64,000 nucleotides of DNA, from NCBI GenBank assembly GCA_047967505.1, contig CM106538.1. The stretch is one strand, 5' to 3'. Position numbers and translations under genes: made by a program. The notes beneath the pieces were generated by a model. It worked only from the letters and a program-made list of their open reading frames with translations, was not told the DNA's origin and ran no database searches. This document shows positions 36,064 to 49,889 of the stretch, one piece after another. Source of the stretch: Dipteris shenzhenensis. Taxonomy: Eukaryota; Polypodiophyta; Polypodiopsida; Gleicheniales. Every line of letters begins with the position of its first letter. Within the stretch, counting starts at the first letter, position 1.

Positions 36064-37640
36064 CTCTCTCTCTCTCTCTCTCTCTCTTCATCTCCCTCAT
36101 ATGTAGAAGTATGCCTCTTATTTGTAAATTCATATATATTGAGAACGTTTTGTCTTGGTATAGCTCTCAACATCATTAATGCATAAACAATGGTCTAACT
36201 TTGGCTTATGTTTTGGATGGATTCACGTAATTGAACCTCCCCTTGGAGCTATACTAGGATTTGGAAACTTCTAAAGGAGTATCTTTTTAATTAATGACAT
36301 CACAATGGAATACTTCTCTTTTTATGCAAGTTATTGAGTCTTTCTTTATTTAATGTTGTTAGTTTATTAGTCAATGAAACTCATGATTAGTCAGTAGAAT
36401 AGGCACACATAGTTACCATCTTCAATCCTTTAGAAAGGGAAGATCATCATTTCTTGCACATTGACAGATCATAAACTATGCTTAGAATCTAGACATTTCT
36501 AGGTGGGGTTTCAATGCTCTTAATCACATTGTTGACATACCGATCTTCCATTGGAGTAAAAACCCATGGTGCCTTTCATAACGTCACCGTACCATTTATC
36601 TCAATTGGCCACATGCTCTTGTTTGTTCAAATAATCCTCAAGTATTCTCAATGATATTTTTGCCAATTGCATATAGCCCATCATATGCTTCCATAGGCTT
36701 TAGAGACATTTTTCAATTTGTGCATCTATCCAAAAGGTAGCTGAATTTCAATGGAAGGGTGTAGAAATAGAAAGCCTTTCCATGACTGTGTTGATGTGTT
36801 AGGGTCCATCTATCCTATGAACCAATATCTTGCCTTTAAAATTTAAGATGCTTTTGTCATATCAAGCTCACCAATTGAAGCATGGATGCAGTAGGGATGA
36901 TCCATAGGAAGATCCTTTTGATGGTTTTCATATACCACATTTTCAAGGAGTGTGGAGTGGCGACCACCATAGGAAGATCCTTCTGATGGTTTTGATATAC
37001 CACATTTTCAAGGAGTGTGGAGTGGCAACCAAAATATCTCCACAAAATGGGCTATCATAATATCCTTGCACTTTCCAATCTACCCAATCACGTAGCTTGG
37101 ATAGTCATGCATGGTCCATAGTAAAGGCTCCATAACATTAGGTCTCTTTCATTGATAGATCATGAGATATCGATAATACACTTAAGTGCCATGCCACAAA
37201 GCTTGAAGTTGATCTTCCAATCATGGAAAAATACACGGCATTGTTTTTCATATTCACCTAAGTGCTATGTCACAAAGCTTGAAGCTCATCTACCAAGGGT
37301 GCAAATACACATCCATGTCCTTCATCTTATGCTTTCTTGGAACTATTGGGAATAGCAAGAGATGTCCCTTCTTTATTAGTAGTAAGAAACAGTGGAATAT
37401 TGTAGTTTACAAGTATGATTGGAATACCACGGGATGGTCTTGAAGCAAGAGGTAGTGGTGGTCATCCTACATTTTCTAGTACCCACATATAATCTTGCCT
37501 TGTATTCATTTCCCCAACCATTCCTTAGTACATATGTTAGTTTCTCCTTTCCAACTGTACATTTGAAAGAATGTAAAACTCCATACCTTTACTATTTGTT
37601 ACTTCCGCATTGACATCACAATTATCACATTTACTGAGGG
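34870..37640. other. No gene recognised; local duplications and CT repeat
   Basis: The minus-strand frame 35347-35051 (98 codons) has ordinary composition but no motif I recognise. A (CT)n run lies at 36020-36088, a 66-bp two-copy tandem repeat at 36902-37034, and an about 78-bp diverged duplication at 37178-37315. Confidence 0.5.
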
Positions 37641-38435
37641 GAGCACTTACATCATGTTCACCTTCATAGATTGGGTCCATGCTGACAATTTTGTCATTGG
37701 TGATGCATTTGGAAGGAACATGATTGCCATGTGCCTACTTATCAACATGCAAGTTTTTGTTGCAATGTCTCCATTGTTCCTTTCATACATGCACATCAAT
37801 AACATGATAATTTCCTTGTTCTCAATTGAGTAGCATCGTGTTTGCAAATCCATGCACGTAATGCATGGACCAGGAGCTGTTGAACGTGTGGGATCCTCAT
37901 TTATTAGACCTACCCACACCCCCAGACCAACCTCCCAAAATATCATGTTCACATCTCATTCTGCTGATGGGTAGCTTGCATGTGATCGATGATTCAACCT
38001 TGACCTTAGGAACTTGATCACATTGCTAGCACATTGCAATTCTTCCTCATCCATCTTTAGTTCCACATGTCTCAAGGATCTCTTCACCACTACACTTGCA
38101 TCATCATGCTCCCCCTTCCCATGACCTAAGACAAAGAAATTACATGTCACTCACATGTCTGTACTTAACTTGCCAATTTTGAGAAACAAAGTAGAAGGGA
38201 CTTGCAGCCTTGATCTTGATGCAACACCATCTAACAAAACCCATTGCCTTTTTTGTTTTGCACCTTGATCCCTTATACAATGGTGGTGCAATAGAAAGTA
38301 GTATTGAACAAAAAGAGTATTATGGTCCTTGTCATCATCAGAGACATAGAAGTGCATATCTTTGTGAAAATTCTTTCCCCCCTCAATCTCAATGTGTCGA
38401 TGCATTATGGTGAGTTCGTCAGAATACCAATGCAT
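37640..38435 (-). pseudogene. Transposase-like relic with GHGKGEHDD motif
   Basis: Consecutive minus-strand frames 38435-38151, 38150-37956 and 37952-37647 are each separated by a single stop and read as one protein: MHFYVSDDDKDHNTLFVQYY, RQWVLLDGVASRSRLQVP, CNFFVLGHGKGEHDDASVVV KRSLRHVEL, LQCASNVIKFLRSRLNHRSH and IFWEVGLGVWVG. The acidic SDDDKD and LLDG blocks and the GHGKGEHD segment recall uncharacterised plant proteins with W-S-D-G-C and GHGKGEHDGAG, which I believe are transposon-derived. That link is from memory and unproven; conservation of the readable frame over about 790 bp is direct. Confidence 0.45.
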
Positions 38436-38705
38436 TGATTGTATTTCATTTCCCCCCCTTAAAACTACAATTTATTACAAAGTCAACCACTAAGACAACA
38501 ACATTCACTACTTGAATTTCTTAACTTGTGAGATTGCCACCAAGTCATGTGCAATAAATTTTCCCATGATGCGGCTTCCATGTACTTGGCACATTGGACA
38601 CTACAACCTCCTTGTATGCCAATACCTTCTTGGTTTTCTTCTTCCCCTTGTCATTGAAACCTACATCTATGTCTTCACTTGCAAAAATCCCATTTAAGGC
38701 ACTGA

Positions 38706-38711
38706 GCTCTC

Positions 38712-38777
<66 letters not shown>

Positions 38778-38798
38778 TGTGTGTGTGTGTGTGTGTGC
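38706..38798. repeat. (CT)n(GT)n microsatellite
   Basis: About 70 bp CT followed by about 22 bp GT. Confidence 0.95.
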
Positions 38799-38978
38799 AT
38801 GACTTGCCCCACATAGCCTCACGGCTCTAGGTGATCATCCCTTCACCACCCCTCCCTCATCCGATGTCCCCCTTCTCAATGGTTGTTTGATATTACTATA
38901 AAACCACTTGTTATAGCCTCTCCACTAATTGTTTCCCTCCACTAGTGAACCTCTCCTCGGAGTCATTTCTGCGCATCA

Positions 38979-38979
<1 letters not shown>

Positions 38980-39073
<94 letters not shown>

Positions 39074-39085
39074 ATATATATATAT
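38980..39085. repeat. Long (CT)n(TA)n microsatellite
   Basis: About 90 bp CT with one TTT interruption, then ATATATATATA. Confidence 0.95.
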
Positions 39086-39089
39086 GCCA

Positions 39090-42000
39090 TTGTTCCCCAT
39101 CAAGTTTTGAAAACCCGCATGGGTCTTGGTGGTTGAGGCTTTGGTTCGTGTCGTGGTGTGTGTGTGTGTGTTCAATCCCTACGGATCGCTTCGAATAAGC
39201 CAGAATTGGCTTCTTGGCATTGTTGCTATGAAGTAAAAAATTCCCATCCCTTTCTCTCTCTCATTATACCATGCTTAGCTCCCCTCACAAGCTCTCTATC
39301 ACCCCCTCTCAAGGGTATGTCTCCCTCACATCCCCCTTAATCCTCACAGCCTCTCCAAACCTCCTAGCATCTCCTCCCTCAATCCTTTAATATTTGATTG
39401 AGCCATGATTTGACATGTGGAAGCCCCTCTATACTTGCACATGGTAGAGCCATGAGTTGCACATGGCTAACCTCTATCGGTGCAATGCAAAAAATATTTT
39501 TTTAAGGTCTAAATTTGAAGTGACTTTATGTGCCTCAATTGAAGTCAGTTTTACAAAAAAAGGCTCATGAGTCTTTCTTTGAAGGCTCATAACTTTCTTC
39601 CCCAAAAGAATGTGGAGGCATTATGAAAAGAAAAAGGGTGTAGTTTCTCAAGCCCTTTGACACTATAGGAGTATATCCTACATGTGGAGCCTAGTTGGGA
39701 TATGCCAACTCAAATCAACCTCAATGGCTTGGGGGGTTCACACTTGAAGAACGTGACTGTCACATGAGTTCAATAAAAGGACATTTTCAAATCATGTTTT
39801 TAAACCAAAAAATGATATTTAGGGGCATTATAAAATCATCCTCTCGATGATTTGGGGGTTCCTATAGAGAAATTGTGACTATCACATGAGTACAACACAA
39901 GGACATTTTCAAATCATATTTTAACAAAAATATGTTTATAGAGGGGTATCATAAATATTTTGAACAAAGATGTAGATTTGCATAGAAAGATGGTGTCTTT
40001 TAATGATACAATAGTCACATATAAGGGATTTAAATAATAGGCCTTGAACACATGAAACATATCAGATTTACATATAGTGACCCTCTTGTGTTATTGGGAA
40101 TGTTTTCATTGCTCCATGTTTCATCCACGACTTCCATTACCTCTAAATCAAACCTTCGTACCACATTATGGGCTAGAAAAGCTAATCAATCACTAGCAAG
40201 GATTGTGAGTTTATTTGGTCCTACAGGATAATTGAAAGCCCTAATGGTGCCTCACCCTCTCATTTTTCCAAGTTTGGATTACTTTGAAACTTGGGATATT
40301 TTGTGTAATGTTAGGGTGCCATAGCGGACACCACTAGATGAGATTTCATGGAGGCTATGTGAAACTGAAGAGGTAGAAGAAGGTTCTCATGATTTTTATT
40401 TTCTAGCATTGATAATGGATATCTTTTTTGCACTCATGAACAAGTTGATGCCTCGATGAGCTCCTTGACACTAAGAAGTTATTGTATAGTCCTTCCTTTA
40501 ATTTGCACTCTTCTTTCTTTTCTTCATCAATATGGTGGGAATTGCATAGATTCATGGATGAGAATATGCAAGAGTACCTCATTTATTTCAAGCATCATTG
40601 CATGCCTCTGAATTTCTTCATAGAAGATAGATGGTTGTTGGTGCTCCCCATGTTTCGAGAAGGTTTGACATAGGTATGGTATGAAAAGTAGATTGATGCC
40701 ATTTGACAACATTGGCCATTTGACTACATCACTTGTTGAGTATTTTAGCAGACATGAAGGACCTAAAGATGGACATTTGTTGGTTGAGGCATGGAGAAGG
40801 GTAGATGGCTTGTTGATATGTGAATGGATGGCTGTTGGTGCTCCCCATGTTCCTAGAAGTTTTGCCATAGGTCTAGAATTAAAAGTAGACCGATGCCATT
40901 TGTCAAAGTTGGCCATGTTTGATTGCAGCATTTATGGAGCATTTTAGTAGAGATGAAAGTACCTAAAGATGTACATTTGTTGGTGGCAAGCTTGAGGCAA
41001 GTAGAAGGGTAGATGGCTTCTTGATCTCTTGGATTACATAGTTGCCACATAGCTAGATATTAAGGTTTACTACTATAACTACTCACGATACATGTTGAGT
41101 CACATGTGTTAAGAGTGGACAAGAAGGTCTGCTTAAAGATTCCCAGAGTTAATGGAACAAGCATATGAAATAGCATACAAGTATGAAAAAGTGTAGCCTA
41201 ATGTTGTAGCAAGGAGCCCCCAATTTTTGTATTGCCAAGTGTATCCCATTCTCCACAAAGGGTGATCTTTCAGCCTCATCCAATCCACAATCCCTTCTCT
41301 TTTCCATTCTCGCTCTAAATAAATTTCACCTTGAAATGGTTGGATTTAATAATGAAGTCAATATCGGCATGATCTCCACCAAGGATGTTAGAAGAAGGGC
41401 ACTACTATAATGAGTTCCCTATGCAACTCAAGAGAGACTTCTCAAGGGGTCAAGTACATAGGATACTCGATTTGAAGATTCTTGGCCATGAAAAAAGAAG
41501 GCAAGAAGGTGAACCATCAATACACATGGGCCTAAAAGGCCCAAAAAGAAGGTAACAATCTTTGAGCCGATCTTTGGGCCACCTATGATTCCAGATATAG
41601 AGATGCCAATACACAGAATCTAGAAAAGTTACTTGGTGATCCCTTGCAAGAAAATTAATACATTTCATCGAGGAATTTTTCTATTATGAGCTCTTAGGAA
41701 GCCTGCTATGTGCCGTATGCAAAGCTACTGCTATTATTGAGACACATGCAGTGAGTGAATAGCGTTTGAACATATTTTGGAAATAAAATTATAGTAATAT
41801 CTCATTACGTTTCATAGAAGAAACATCTAATTGTTGAACCATTTCTCAGTTCAAATAGGAAATAGGACCAAACACATAGAAGCAAGAAATGCCATATTGA
41901 CATTAGTCCTTATAGTCAATGCTTGACATTAAGATACATTGCTTGATCTTGGCAATGTGGTTCATGCATTTCCAAAACCCAAAGACAAAGCATTCAATTG

Positions 42001-42950
42001 AAGGCATGTATCAAAAATAGAGTTGTACATGATTACTTTTATCTACTTTGTCCTTGCTAAGTCTTGGAACTAAAATCCTTTCATGATAAAGCAATTCAAA
42101 ATGTACAAGAATGAGCTTAAACCAGATTTAAGAGACTTTCTTATCCCCCAATCCACTTAGGTACACACTCGGTACACAAACTTTCTATCATTACATCCAC
42201 TTAGATATACCTTGCTATCGTGACATCCACATTCTATTATTCTCATAGACATTAGTCATCTATCAAAGTGATTCTCTTGAAGGGACTATTTGCCCTTATG
42301 ATTCCCATGTGACACACCCAAGGTTAACATTGCTTTCTGTAAAACTCTTCATCTAGATCATCATTCAAAAGATGTGATTTTACATCCTTGAGAACTCTAC
42401 CATTTATTATTTGCTGGTAAAGGAAAAGCAAGTGGATAGGAGTCATCTTTAGTATCAAGGTTTTTTTTTAAAAGTATTGAATACCTTTATACCATGCATG
42501 TTTAGATATTTATACTTATCAATTGAAATATCAATTGAAATATTGGATTTTCACAAGTTAGCACAGTATTCACTTATATTTACAACATTACCATAGGTAA
42601 ATCAACAAAATTTCATGTGTTATTGTGCATAATTGAATTATCCTTTTTTTGCATTGTTTCCACTTAATTAGAAGAAGATGAAGCCATTGACATATTAAAT
42701 TGTTTCCTCAATATATTTGATCAAAGAAAAATAGAAGAATATATATTTGATAAAAAGACAAATAGAAGAATCTCATGCAGTTACATTTTTTCAATACAAG
42801 TATTGCTTGACATACTGACATGTCTATAATCTATGTCCAAAAGGAAATATTTAAAGCCTTGATAAGTCAATTGTACTTTGTACTCATCTCAATACTATGA
42901 ATCTAGATCAAAGATCACCTTTCACCTTTTTCTCCTTAATAAGTGATCAT
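39090..42950. other. No gene recognised; two diverged duplications
   Basis: 39724-39835 and 39846-39960 share tcacatgagt and aaggacattttcaaatcat. 40628-40770 and 40820-40960 share gttggtgctccccatgtt, aaaagtaga...gatgccattt and cctaaagatg.acatttgttgg, and carry plus-strand ORFs without a known motif. The remainder shows nothing beyond short ORFs. Confidence 0.5.
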
Positions 42951-42959
42951 CTTCATTTA

Positions 42960-43300
42960 CATCATCTTCACCACCATGCTACTATATCTACAACTCGTCG
43001 TGAGAAGCATCCAATCTCATTAAATATGACATCTTGACTGTAAATACTTGCTTCTCTCAATGTCAAAAAACTAGCATCCTTTTGTATTACTATGAATGCC
43101 AATAAATTTACTATGAATGCCAATAAATAACTTGAAAAAATCATTCATGTTCTCCAAGCATCTTCTAGTGTCATACCATGGATTATTTCTATTGAGCGAT
43201 CAATTTTAAGGTATATTATTGTAGGTAATGCCTCTTCCCAAAAAATACAAGGCAATTCATTGGATCTCATCATAGACAAAGCCATGTAATTGATTGTATG
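42960..43300 (-). pseudogene. Ty1/copia integrase C-terminal remnant
   Basis: The minus strand reads MALSMMRSNELPCIFWEEAL PTIIYL then, after stops, REASIYSQDVIFNE. These match the copia integrase end (A..ML....LP..FW.EA..TA.YL.N) and the later block ending SRDVIFDE. Stops and a gap show decay. Together with the RNase H piece at 45.7-46.0 kb it suggests one or two dead copia copies on this strand. Confidence 0.65.
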
Positions 43301-43309
43301 AAGTCCCTT

Positions 43310-45360
43310 TTTTGCTACATCAGTCTATAGATAGCTATTGTGGCACATAGAAAGGTATTAGCTATTGCAAATTATCATACATCTTATAAGATGAAGTCAA
43401 TACACTTAATTCGAATAAACCATATCGATCAACTCCCAAAATATTTACTAACTTCACTAATTCTCAGGTTCTTGTTTATATTCATGGAACTTTTGAAATA
43501 GTTGGATCTTTTGTGTCAAAAAATAAATCCATGGTTTGCTTTCATAATAATAAGTCAAAGTGATAAAATACTTGTTGTTACTCTTAATTTTTCCACACGT
43601 ATGCATGTAATATCTCCAAACATTTATTTTCTTTCCATATACTATTTGAAACTAGATCTCAATGACAATTTCTAAGGGAACCTTTAACAAAGTATGTCTT
43701 TTTAAAGAAAAATAAGGTTAATAATATGCTTGTCCAAACCTCACACACCATAAATAATTAAATTTTCTATTGTCCCCTTATCTTCGTTGTCTTTTATAAA
43801 AAATTTAATACATTAGTTAGAAACATGACATTTATAAAAATTATAATCATTCCTCATGTATTGGTAGGGTGTGGAATGGAGAGGTTGGGTCAAGCTATTA
43901 TTTTTATAGCATTGGTTTGTAAAAGAGGGAACACAACTGGTGAATATGGATGCTACGTGAAATGTCATATCCAAAGGGGAAATTGTGACTAATTACATCT
44001 CATCATAGAATTTGAGAATATGTAGATTTTGGTGCCACAAAGGCTTCTCAATCTTTGAGAGACCCCTTATCACAAGCCTCCTGACTCTCCAAAACCATTT
44101 TTCTTAAAAAACCATGAGTTTGTAGGAATTTCATCCTCCTCTTTTGCCATTAACCGTATCAAATCATAGTGATAAAATATGCAATTTCTTTCTAGATCTA
44201 GGAACTTTAAGAAACTCTCCACTAGTTATGCTTGGACCATCTAAATTAGAAACACATTTGGCATGCTGGTCTTTGCACTCAAGTCACGTAGCAAAGACGT
44301 GTGTGAAAGAATCATCACGAAGAGAGAAAGGTGTGTAGTACAAAGAGAGAGATTAAAAGCTAGCCTTCGAAATGCCAAAAAAAACGTGGAGCCATGAACA
44401 AATTCAATAGGGATGAGAAGCACTCCCACTCATACAATCTTGTATACTCATGCACCTTCTCTCATCTCAAAGAAATCTTTTCCTTCAATAGTTCTCATGT
44501 TGGGGGTCCCTTCTTTCTATAGTGCCACCAACAGTGATGCCTACCCTTTCAAGATCTCATGTTGGGGGTTCCGTGTTTTCCCATTGTACCGCCAATAGTG
44601 ATGCACGCCCTTTCAAGGGACTTGATTTTTCCTTCTATAGGGTCAATGTCAAAGAACCCAAAACGTCATTAATTACCTATACATACTCTCAATCTTAGTA
44701 GAAATGGTCTACAAGATGGTGTGCTTAGCTCAAAGTCTTAAAAACGAAGCGTGAACATGGCATAGTAATTTGAAACTTGGTTTGATCTTGAATTAGGATA
44801 GCTTCCAATATTGCCATTGTAATAGTCAGGAAATTGTTCTCTCAATGGCACTCATTGGGCTAGGGCCCATTGAGTTAGTGGAAGAATACTTTATTGAGCA
44901 CCAAAACCCTCATGCGAAAGAAAGAATGGAGAGGTGCGCATTGCTAGCTCATGCCAAACTATTTTGATTTAAGAAATGATGGGTCATGCATGGAGGTAGC
45001 TAATATAGACAGATCAAGAAAATTCAAAATCCAACTCTTTGGAATCGAATTCCATCTCATCTATTTTATGAGTATGCCACATTTAAAATTGAGATCCAAT
45101 GCATTTCAATATCAAATTTGATGCCATATATTCAAAATCAAGATCCAATGACATTCACTCTTGAAATTGATGCCACATTAGCTCTAACTCTATAGATTCC
45201 ACATCATCAAGTGCATTGGGTTAGTTGGACTTTATTTTCAATCAAGAGCACATATTTGGTGGTGACATTCACAAGAAATCCAAATCTATGGACCTTAGTT
45301 GCCATAGACACATGTAGCAACAATTAGTGAATACATAGCTCACATACACTCCACACATAG

Positions 45361-45406
<46 letters not shown>

Positions 45407-45680
45407 TCCATAAAATGATAAACATGGTACAATACCAAACCCTAATGTGGGATACCCTAACTTCATAAGGTCTATTCACACTCGGATTTAGATTCATTCT
45501 AGATTTCACAATGCTCCTCACCACCTACCCATGTATACAACAAATACCCATGTCACGTCATATGTACATGGATGATGACCATTCCAATGACTCATACTTA
45601 AACACTTCCCTGTCATTCTCCTACCATTGGATGGGGTCTCTATATTACATTGAGATATACAATTTTCAAATCTTTCAATT
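43310..45680. other. No gene recognised
   Basis: Includes an about 70-bp two-copy repeat at 44493-44635 (ctcatgttgggggt...agtgatgc) and a (CT)n run at 45363-45407. By position 43.3-44.3 kb could be decayed upstream copia sequence. Confidence 0.5.
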
Positions 45681-45685
45681 TTCTC

Positions 45686-46000
45686 TTAAGACAAGGTTTT
45701 CATGAGGAAGTTTATTGCTTGATCCTCAAACAAATAGGGAACACGATGGACAATATCTTCTTCCATATGATGTCTTTTGAAATGGTAGTAGATGTTGGTG
45801 TGCTTTGACCTCTCATAACCTTTTGGAGTCTTTGCCAATACAATGGCACTCTGGTTGTCACAAAAGGTCATGTTAGCACCATCCATGAAGATCCTCCAAC
45901 AATAAGCATCTTCACATGCACATCCTATAAGAGAAATGTACTTAGCTCTATTATAGACAATACCACATGACTGCTTGCATTTTACTATATAAAAGCACAA
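45686..46000 (-). pseudogene. Ty1/copia RNase H remnant
   Basis: The 104-codon frame contains AKYISLIGCACEDAYCWRIF, CDNQSAIVLAKTPKGYERSK HTNIYYHFKRHHMEEDIVHR and QAINFLMKTLS. This is the characteristic end of copia pol: E-x-EY, CDNQSAI.LA.NP..H.R.KHI...YHF.R and ..ADI.TK.L. The leading Glu of the EAEYI motif has become Ala-Lys-Tyr, and the frame is cut from the RT, so it is not functional. Confidence 0.9.
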
Positions 46001-48770
46001 AATGAGAATTTAGCATGCATGTGTATCCAAAAATAGACGTGTTTGGGGCCACCCCCCCAACCTGCATTGTAGAACCCTCTCCATTCCCCCCCCGCTTGCT
46101 TCTTTTGCCTTCCACCCCCCTCCTCTTCTCTCAACATTGGCTTTCTTGTTCATGCTTTGGAGAGAGAAATCTTGGTGTCAAGTGACTCTTGTCTAGAAAG
46201 AAGGGCTCTAATGGCAGAACCTTTAACTCCCTAGACCATTAAGGTTTTACTTTCTCCCTAGGACAAACAACAGGTGAAGTTAGCAATTTAGTCTCTCAAG
46301 TGGAGGGAAAATTTGTGTGGCAATGGATCCAAAAGTGCTAGAAGGTGACCACACTAAGGAGATCACGGCTTCCTCATGATGCTCCACTTCTTGGGGCTCT
46401 CAAGAGAGTACCAGTCCTTCCTTGCCTCCATCAGGCATGCTTTGGCATAGTGTTAGAGGATCTACCCAATAGAACAACGTTTGTCATGGTAGATGATAGG
46501 GTTCCCAAACTTGTATTGGTGGTTGAGAGTCTAAATTCCCTCCCAGAAGAGATCCGCCACCTCAAGACTTGTGATGGAGGCAATATCAAGACTTGTATTG
46601 GTGGTTGAGAGTCCGGATGAAGGAGATCTACCTCAAGACCCTTAATGAGATCTACCTTGAGGCCCTTGATGAAGGCAAGCTCAAGACTTGTACTGGTGGT
46701 TGAGAGTTTGGAATCCCTCTGAAGGAGATCTAACTCAAGACCCTTGATGAGATCTATTTCAAGGCCCTTGATGGAGGTGGCTGAGAGTTCAAAGTCCCTC
46801 TCGAAGGAGACCTAACTCAAGACCCTTGATGAGATCTACTTCAAGGCCCTTAATGGAGGCAAGCTCCAATAGAGGATTGAGGTCTCGCATTTACTAGGAC
46901 ATATGCCTACAGTGTTGATAGATGGGCCATCTAGCTCGTGATTTCCCTCAACGACAACAATAGGCCCCTCAACCCCTCATAGCATTGATAGTCATAGAAG
47001 ATGGATATGTAGGTGGATAAGACTCAGCATCCTCCCAAATAGCCTCAAAGCAGCAACATGAGTTCCAGACCCCCTGGGTGGATCCCTACAAAAGGGAAGG
47101 GACCAAGTTAAAAATAAAAATAAGTTAAGCAAGTAGGCTATGAAGATTGTAGGAAAAGAGCTAAACTTAGGGAGAATCTGTGACTCGAATTCAAGGTAGA
47201 CTTAGATAGAATAGTTACGGAGTGCCCCCTTAAGTTTCCTCTAGATGCTAGAGGACAAGACCTGCTTTAATATTTTGAAAGATCCCCTTTAGGCTCCCTT
47301 TATGTGGGGCCTAGAGTACATACACATGCACTTGCACATCAACAAGAAGCAAGGGATCCCACAATTACGATGACTATTGATCCCTCCACCCTCCCCCGTC
47401 ACCCAAGGACTAGGAATCAAAGCACTCAAGTACCTAATATAGCAACGAGGGACTGGATCTTCCATTACTTCAATGGTCAACTACCTAGCCCGACTTTTCC
47501 TTCTTCCACCTGCCCGCTCACCCCCCCTGGTGTAATCATTGTTTCCACCTGCCCCCCACCCTCCTCCTCTCCACAGTCTTCCTCTCCCCCTATTAGTAAG
47601 GACCATCAGCCCCTTCTTGTTCTTCCGCTGCCTGCTCTTCCCCTAGTCTTGTTCCTTCTCTCTAGCCTTCAGGAAAGGGGGAGGTTACCCTCCCCTCCCC
47701 TCTCCCCCCTCCCTCCTCTCTAGAATGTGGCTCCCTCCTCTCTCCCATAGTCTAGATCCTCCCAAGACTCATGTTGCTCGACATCAAGAAAAGGGGGTGT
47801 GTTATCCTAGCTTCCAAGGACTACACCCCACCGGAGACAACCTCTATCAAGCGAGTTGTGGAGGCTCGGGCCTTGGAACTATCTAGAGTTGTAGATGTGT
47901 ATCCCCTGGCTCTAGAGATTCTATATGTGTATCCCCAGATGTGTATCTCCTTGACATTGAGAAAAGGGGACGTGTTCTCTAAATTTTGAAGCCCTACACC
48001 TCACCGGAGACAACCTCTATCGAGTGAGTTTTAGAGACTTGGCCCTAGAACCATCTATAGATTCCAAATACATATCCCCTGGCTCTAGAGGTGACAATGT
48101 AGATCTTGTAGCCCTAATTGGACACTCCTACCCTTTAAGTGCTTCCACTTTTCCTCCATAGGAGTTGAGTAGTGGACCTTATCAATGTTCGATTTTATGA
48201 TGGGTGAGCAAGTGTATCGCATGTTAAAGCATTGTGGATGGGCCCAGAAGGGATAGATTTAAGTCTTACCCATGTGGCTTTAGCTATCTAATATCTCAAC
48301 TTCATCGCAGAGAGGCCAAGTGTGGGAATGGCCATAATTGTGATCCATTTGTCACAAGAGGTGCAACATATACTCTAAAAACCATGTGCCACTTGGGAGT
48401 GTGGGACATTGGGTTCTAGAGTGATTGTCAAATGTGGGAGCACCTCTACAAGAATTGGCTTGCATGGATTTTATAGTTTTACATCGTGAGGGATTTGTTG
48501 GCTATATGTCCTCCTCCCTGGTTATTAGCCCACATCCCAGAGATTCCGTAGGTAGTGAGTTAGACTCTTTTGAAATAGGTTGGTCTTCTTTCACATTATT
48601 TTTTCCACTTTTGTTTCCATGGCCAGCACCTCAAGGATAGCTAAATTGTATGGTTGATTTTTTCAAACATTAATAGAAGTTATTTTGTGTAGGAAAAAAA
48701 GAAAGATTTTCCATGAATGGGCTCACAAGCCCTATTGCATAGTGAGAATATCATATTCTGTCAATGTCAT
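46000..48770. other. No gene recognised apart from repeats
   Basis: 47304-47723 is a Pro/Ser-rich plus-strand ORF driven by a C-rich tract at 47500-47720. An about 175-bp diverged duplication lies at 47775-48095 (ccggagacaacctctatc and tatcccctggctctagag in both copies). Confidence 0.5.
46490..46870. repeat. Diverged minisatellite, about 105-bp period
   Basis: Three to four units share gaaggagatctaactcaaga, cccttgatgagatctacttc and aaggcccttgatggaggc. Confidence 0.8.
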
Positions 48771-48779
48771 AAAAAGGAT

Positions 48780-49520
48780 GAGCTTACCAAACACTCGTCA
48801 AATTATATAATGTAGGATTGAAAAGAGTGCATTTTCTAACTTTTGCATGGTGTGCCTGGTCTCAATAGGTGTACTCAAAGGTATGACATCTACATCTAAA
48901 TTGCTCTAATATTGAGGCAATGTATCTTATTTAGCTAAAAAATATGCCTTCCTCTATTCATTCTATGTTGTACGAAAAATATAATGAAAAAGATCCTTAT
49001 TATGTATTTCAAACTGGTTGTGAAGATTGACCAAGTGACCTCCTTGATTAGCTTGTTTGTTGCCTGCTATGTTGAGGTCATCCATAGAGTGCACCAATCA
49101 AAACATAATATGCATTTCCCTTTATATATATCCCATGATCAAGCTCATTTCCTTTGAAACCTTGTTGCCTAAAATCTGTCTCAATCTTGTTGTACAAAGC
49201 CCATGGGGCATGCTAGAGGCCATAAAGTACCTTCTTCAATTTGCACACCAAGAGTTGAGATCCTTCTTCTACAAATCCATTTGGCTACCACATAAACACG
49301 TCTTCTTCCATTTCTCCATTAAGAATGCAAACTTAACATCCATTTTATGCAAGTTTCATGCAAGGAAAGAACAACATAGATTGTCTTCATCTTTTTGACT
49401 AGGTGGATTGTCATGCAAGAGAAAGAATAGGGAAGATCGTGTTCGTCTTTATGATAAGTGCAAAAGTCTCCTCATGAGCATATGGCCCAAGTCTACATTG
49501 ATTTTGTTCTTCTATTGGTG
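48780..49520 (-). pseudogene. Ty1/copia reverse transcriptase remnant
   Basis: Across minus-strand frames one reads LGPYAHEETFALIIKTNTI, AFLNGEMEEDVFMW, PNGFVEEGSQLLVCKLKKVL YGL, APWALYNKIETDF, MDDLNIAGN and LDVDVIPLSTPIETR. This is the full order of copia RT from the YEETF start through AFLNG.L.E.VYM.QP.GF, LYGLKQAPR.W, the Y-V/M-DDL catalytic box and the TP.. tail. Multiple stops and frameshifts are present. The upstream part is interrupted by the hAT-like insertion at 49552. Confidence 0.85.
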
Positions 49521-49543
49521 GCCATTGCATCATTTGACTACCA

Positions 49544-49551
49544 CTACATCA
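49544..49551. repeat. Left 8-bp target-site duplication CTACATCA
   Basis: Identical to 51161-51168 on the other side of the hAT-like element. Confidence 0.8.
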
Positions 49552-49889
49552 CTAAGTAGAAAAATTCGAATTCATGATTTCAAAAAATTCGAGAAATTCG
49601 GACGAATAATTCGTTTGGGAAAAAAAACGAGCAAAAAGTTCGCTACCACGTCACGTTTTTTTCACAATTCACCATGTCATCCATCAATATTCGTACGAAT
49701 ATAAGTAATAGTACGAATAATTTCTCCTATACAGGCCAACAGTTGTTTGTACTTTACTCATCTCACGCTTGGTTGCAATAGAGATCAAAGAAGGAAAGGA
49801 AAACAAGGAAGGCCTCTTAGATTGCTCAAGCAATCTCTAAGGTCTAAACTAAGATGGAATTTTTGTTTTTGTATATGTGAGTTCTTAGG

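Noticed and set aside
47304-47723. 139-codon Pro/Ser-rich ORF
   Set aside because: Length comes from a C-rich low-complexity stretch; no domain visible.
49057-49398. 113-codon plus-strand ORF
   Set aside because: Shadow of the copia RT encoded on the opposite strand.
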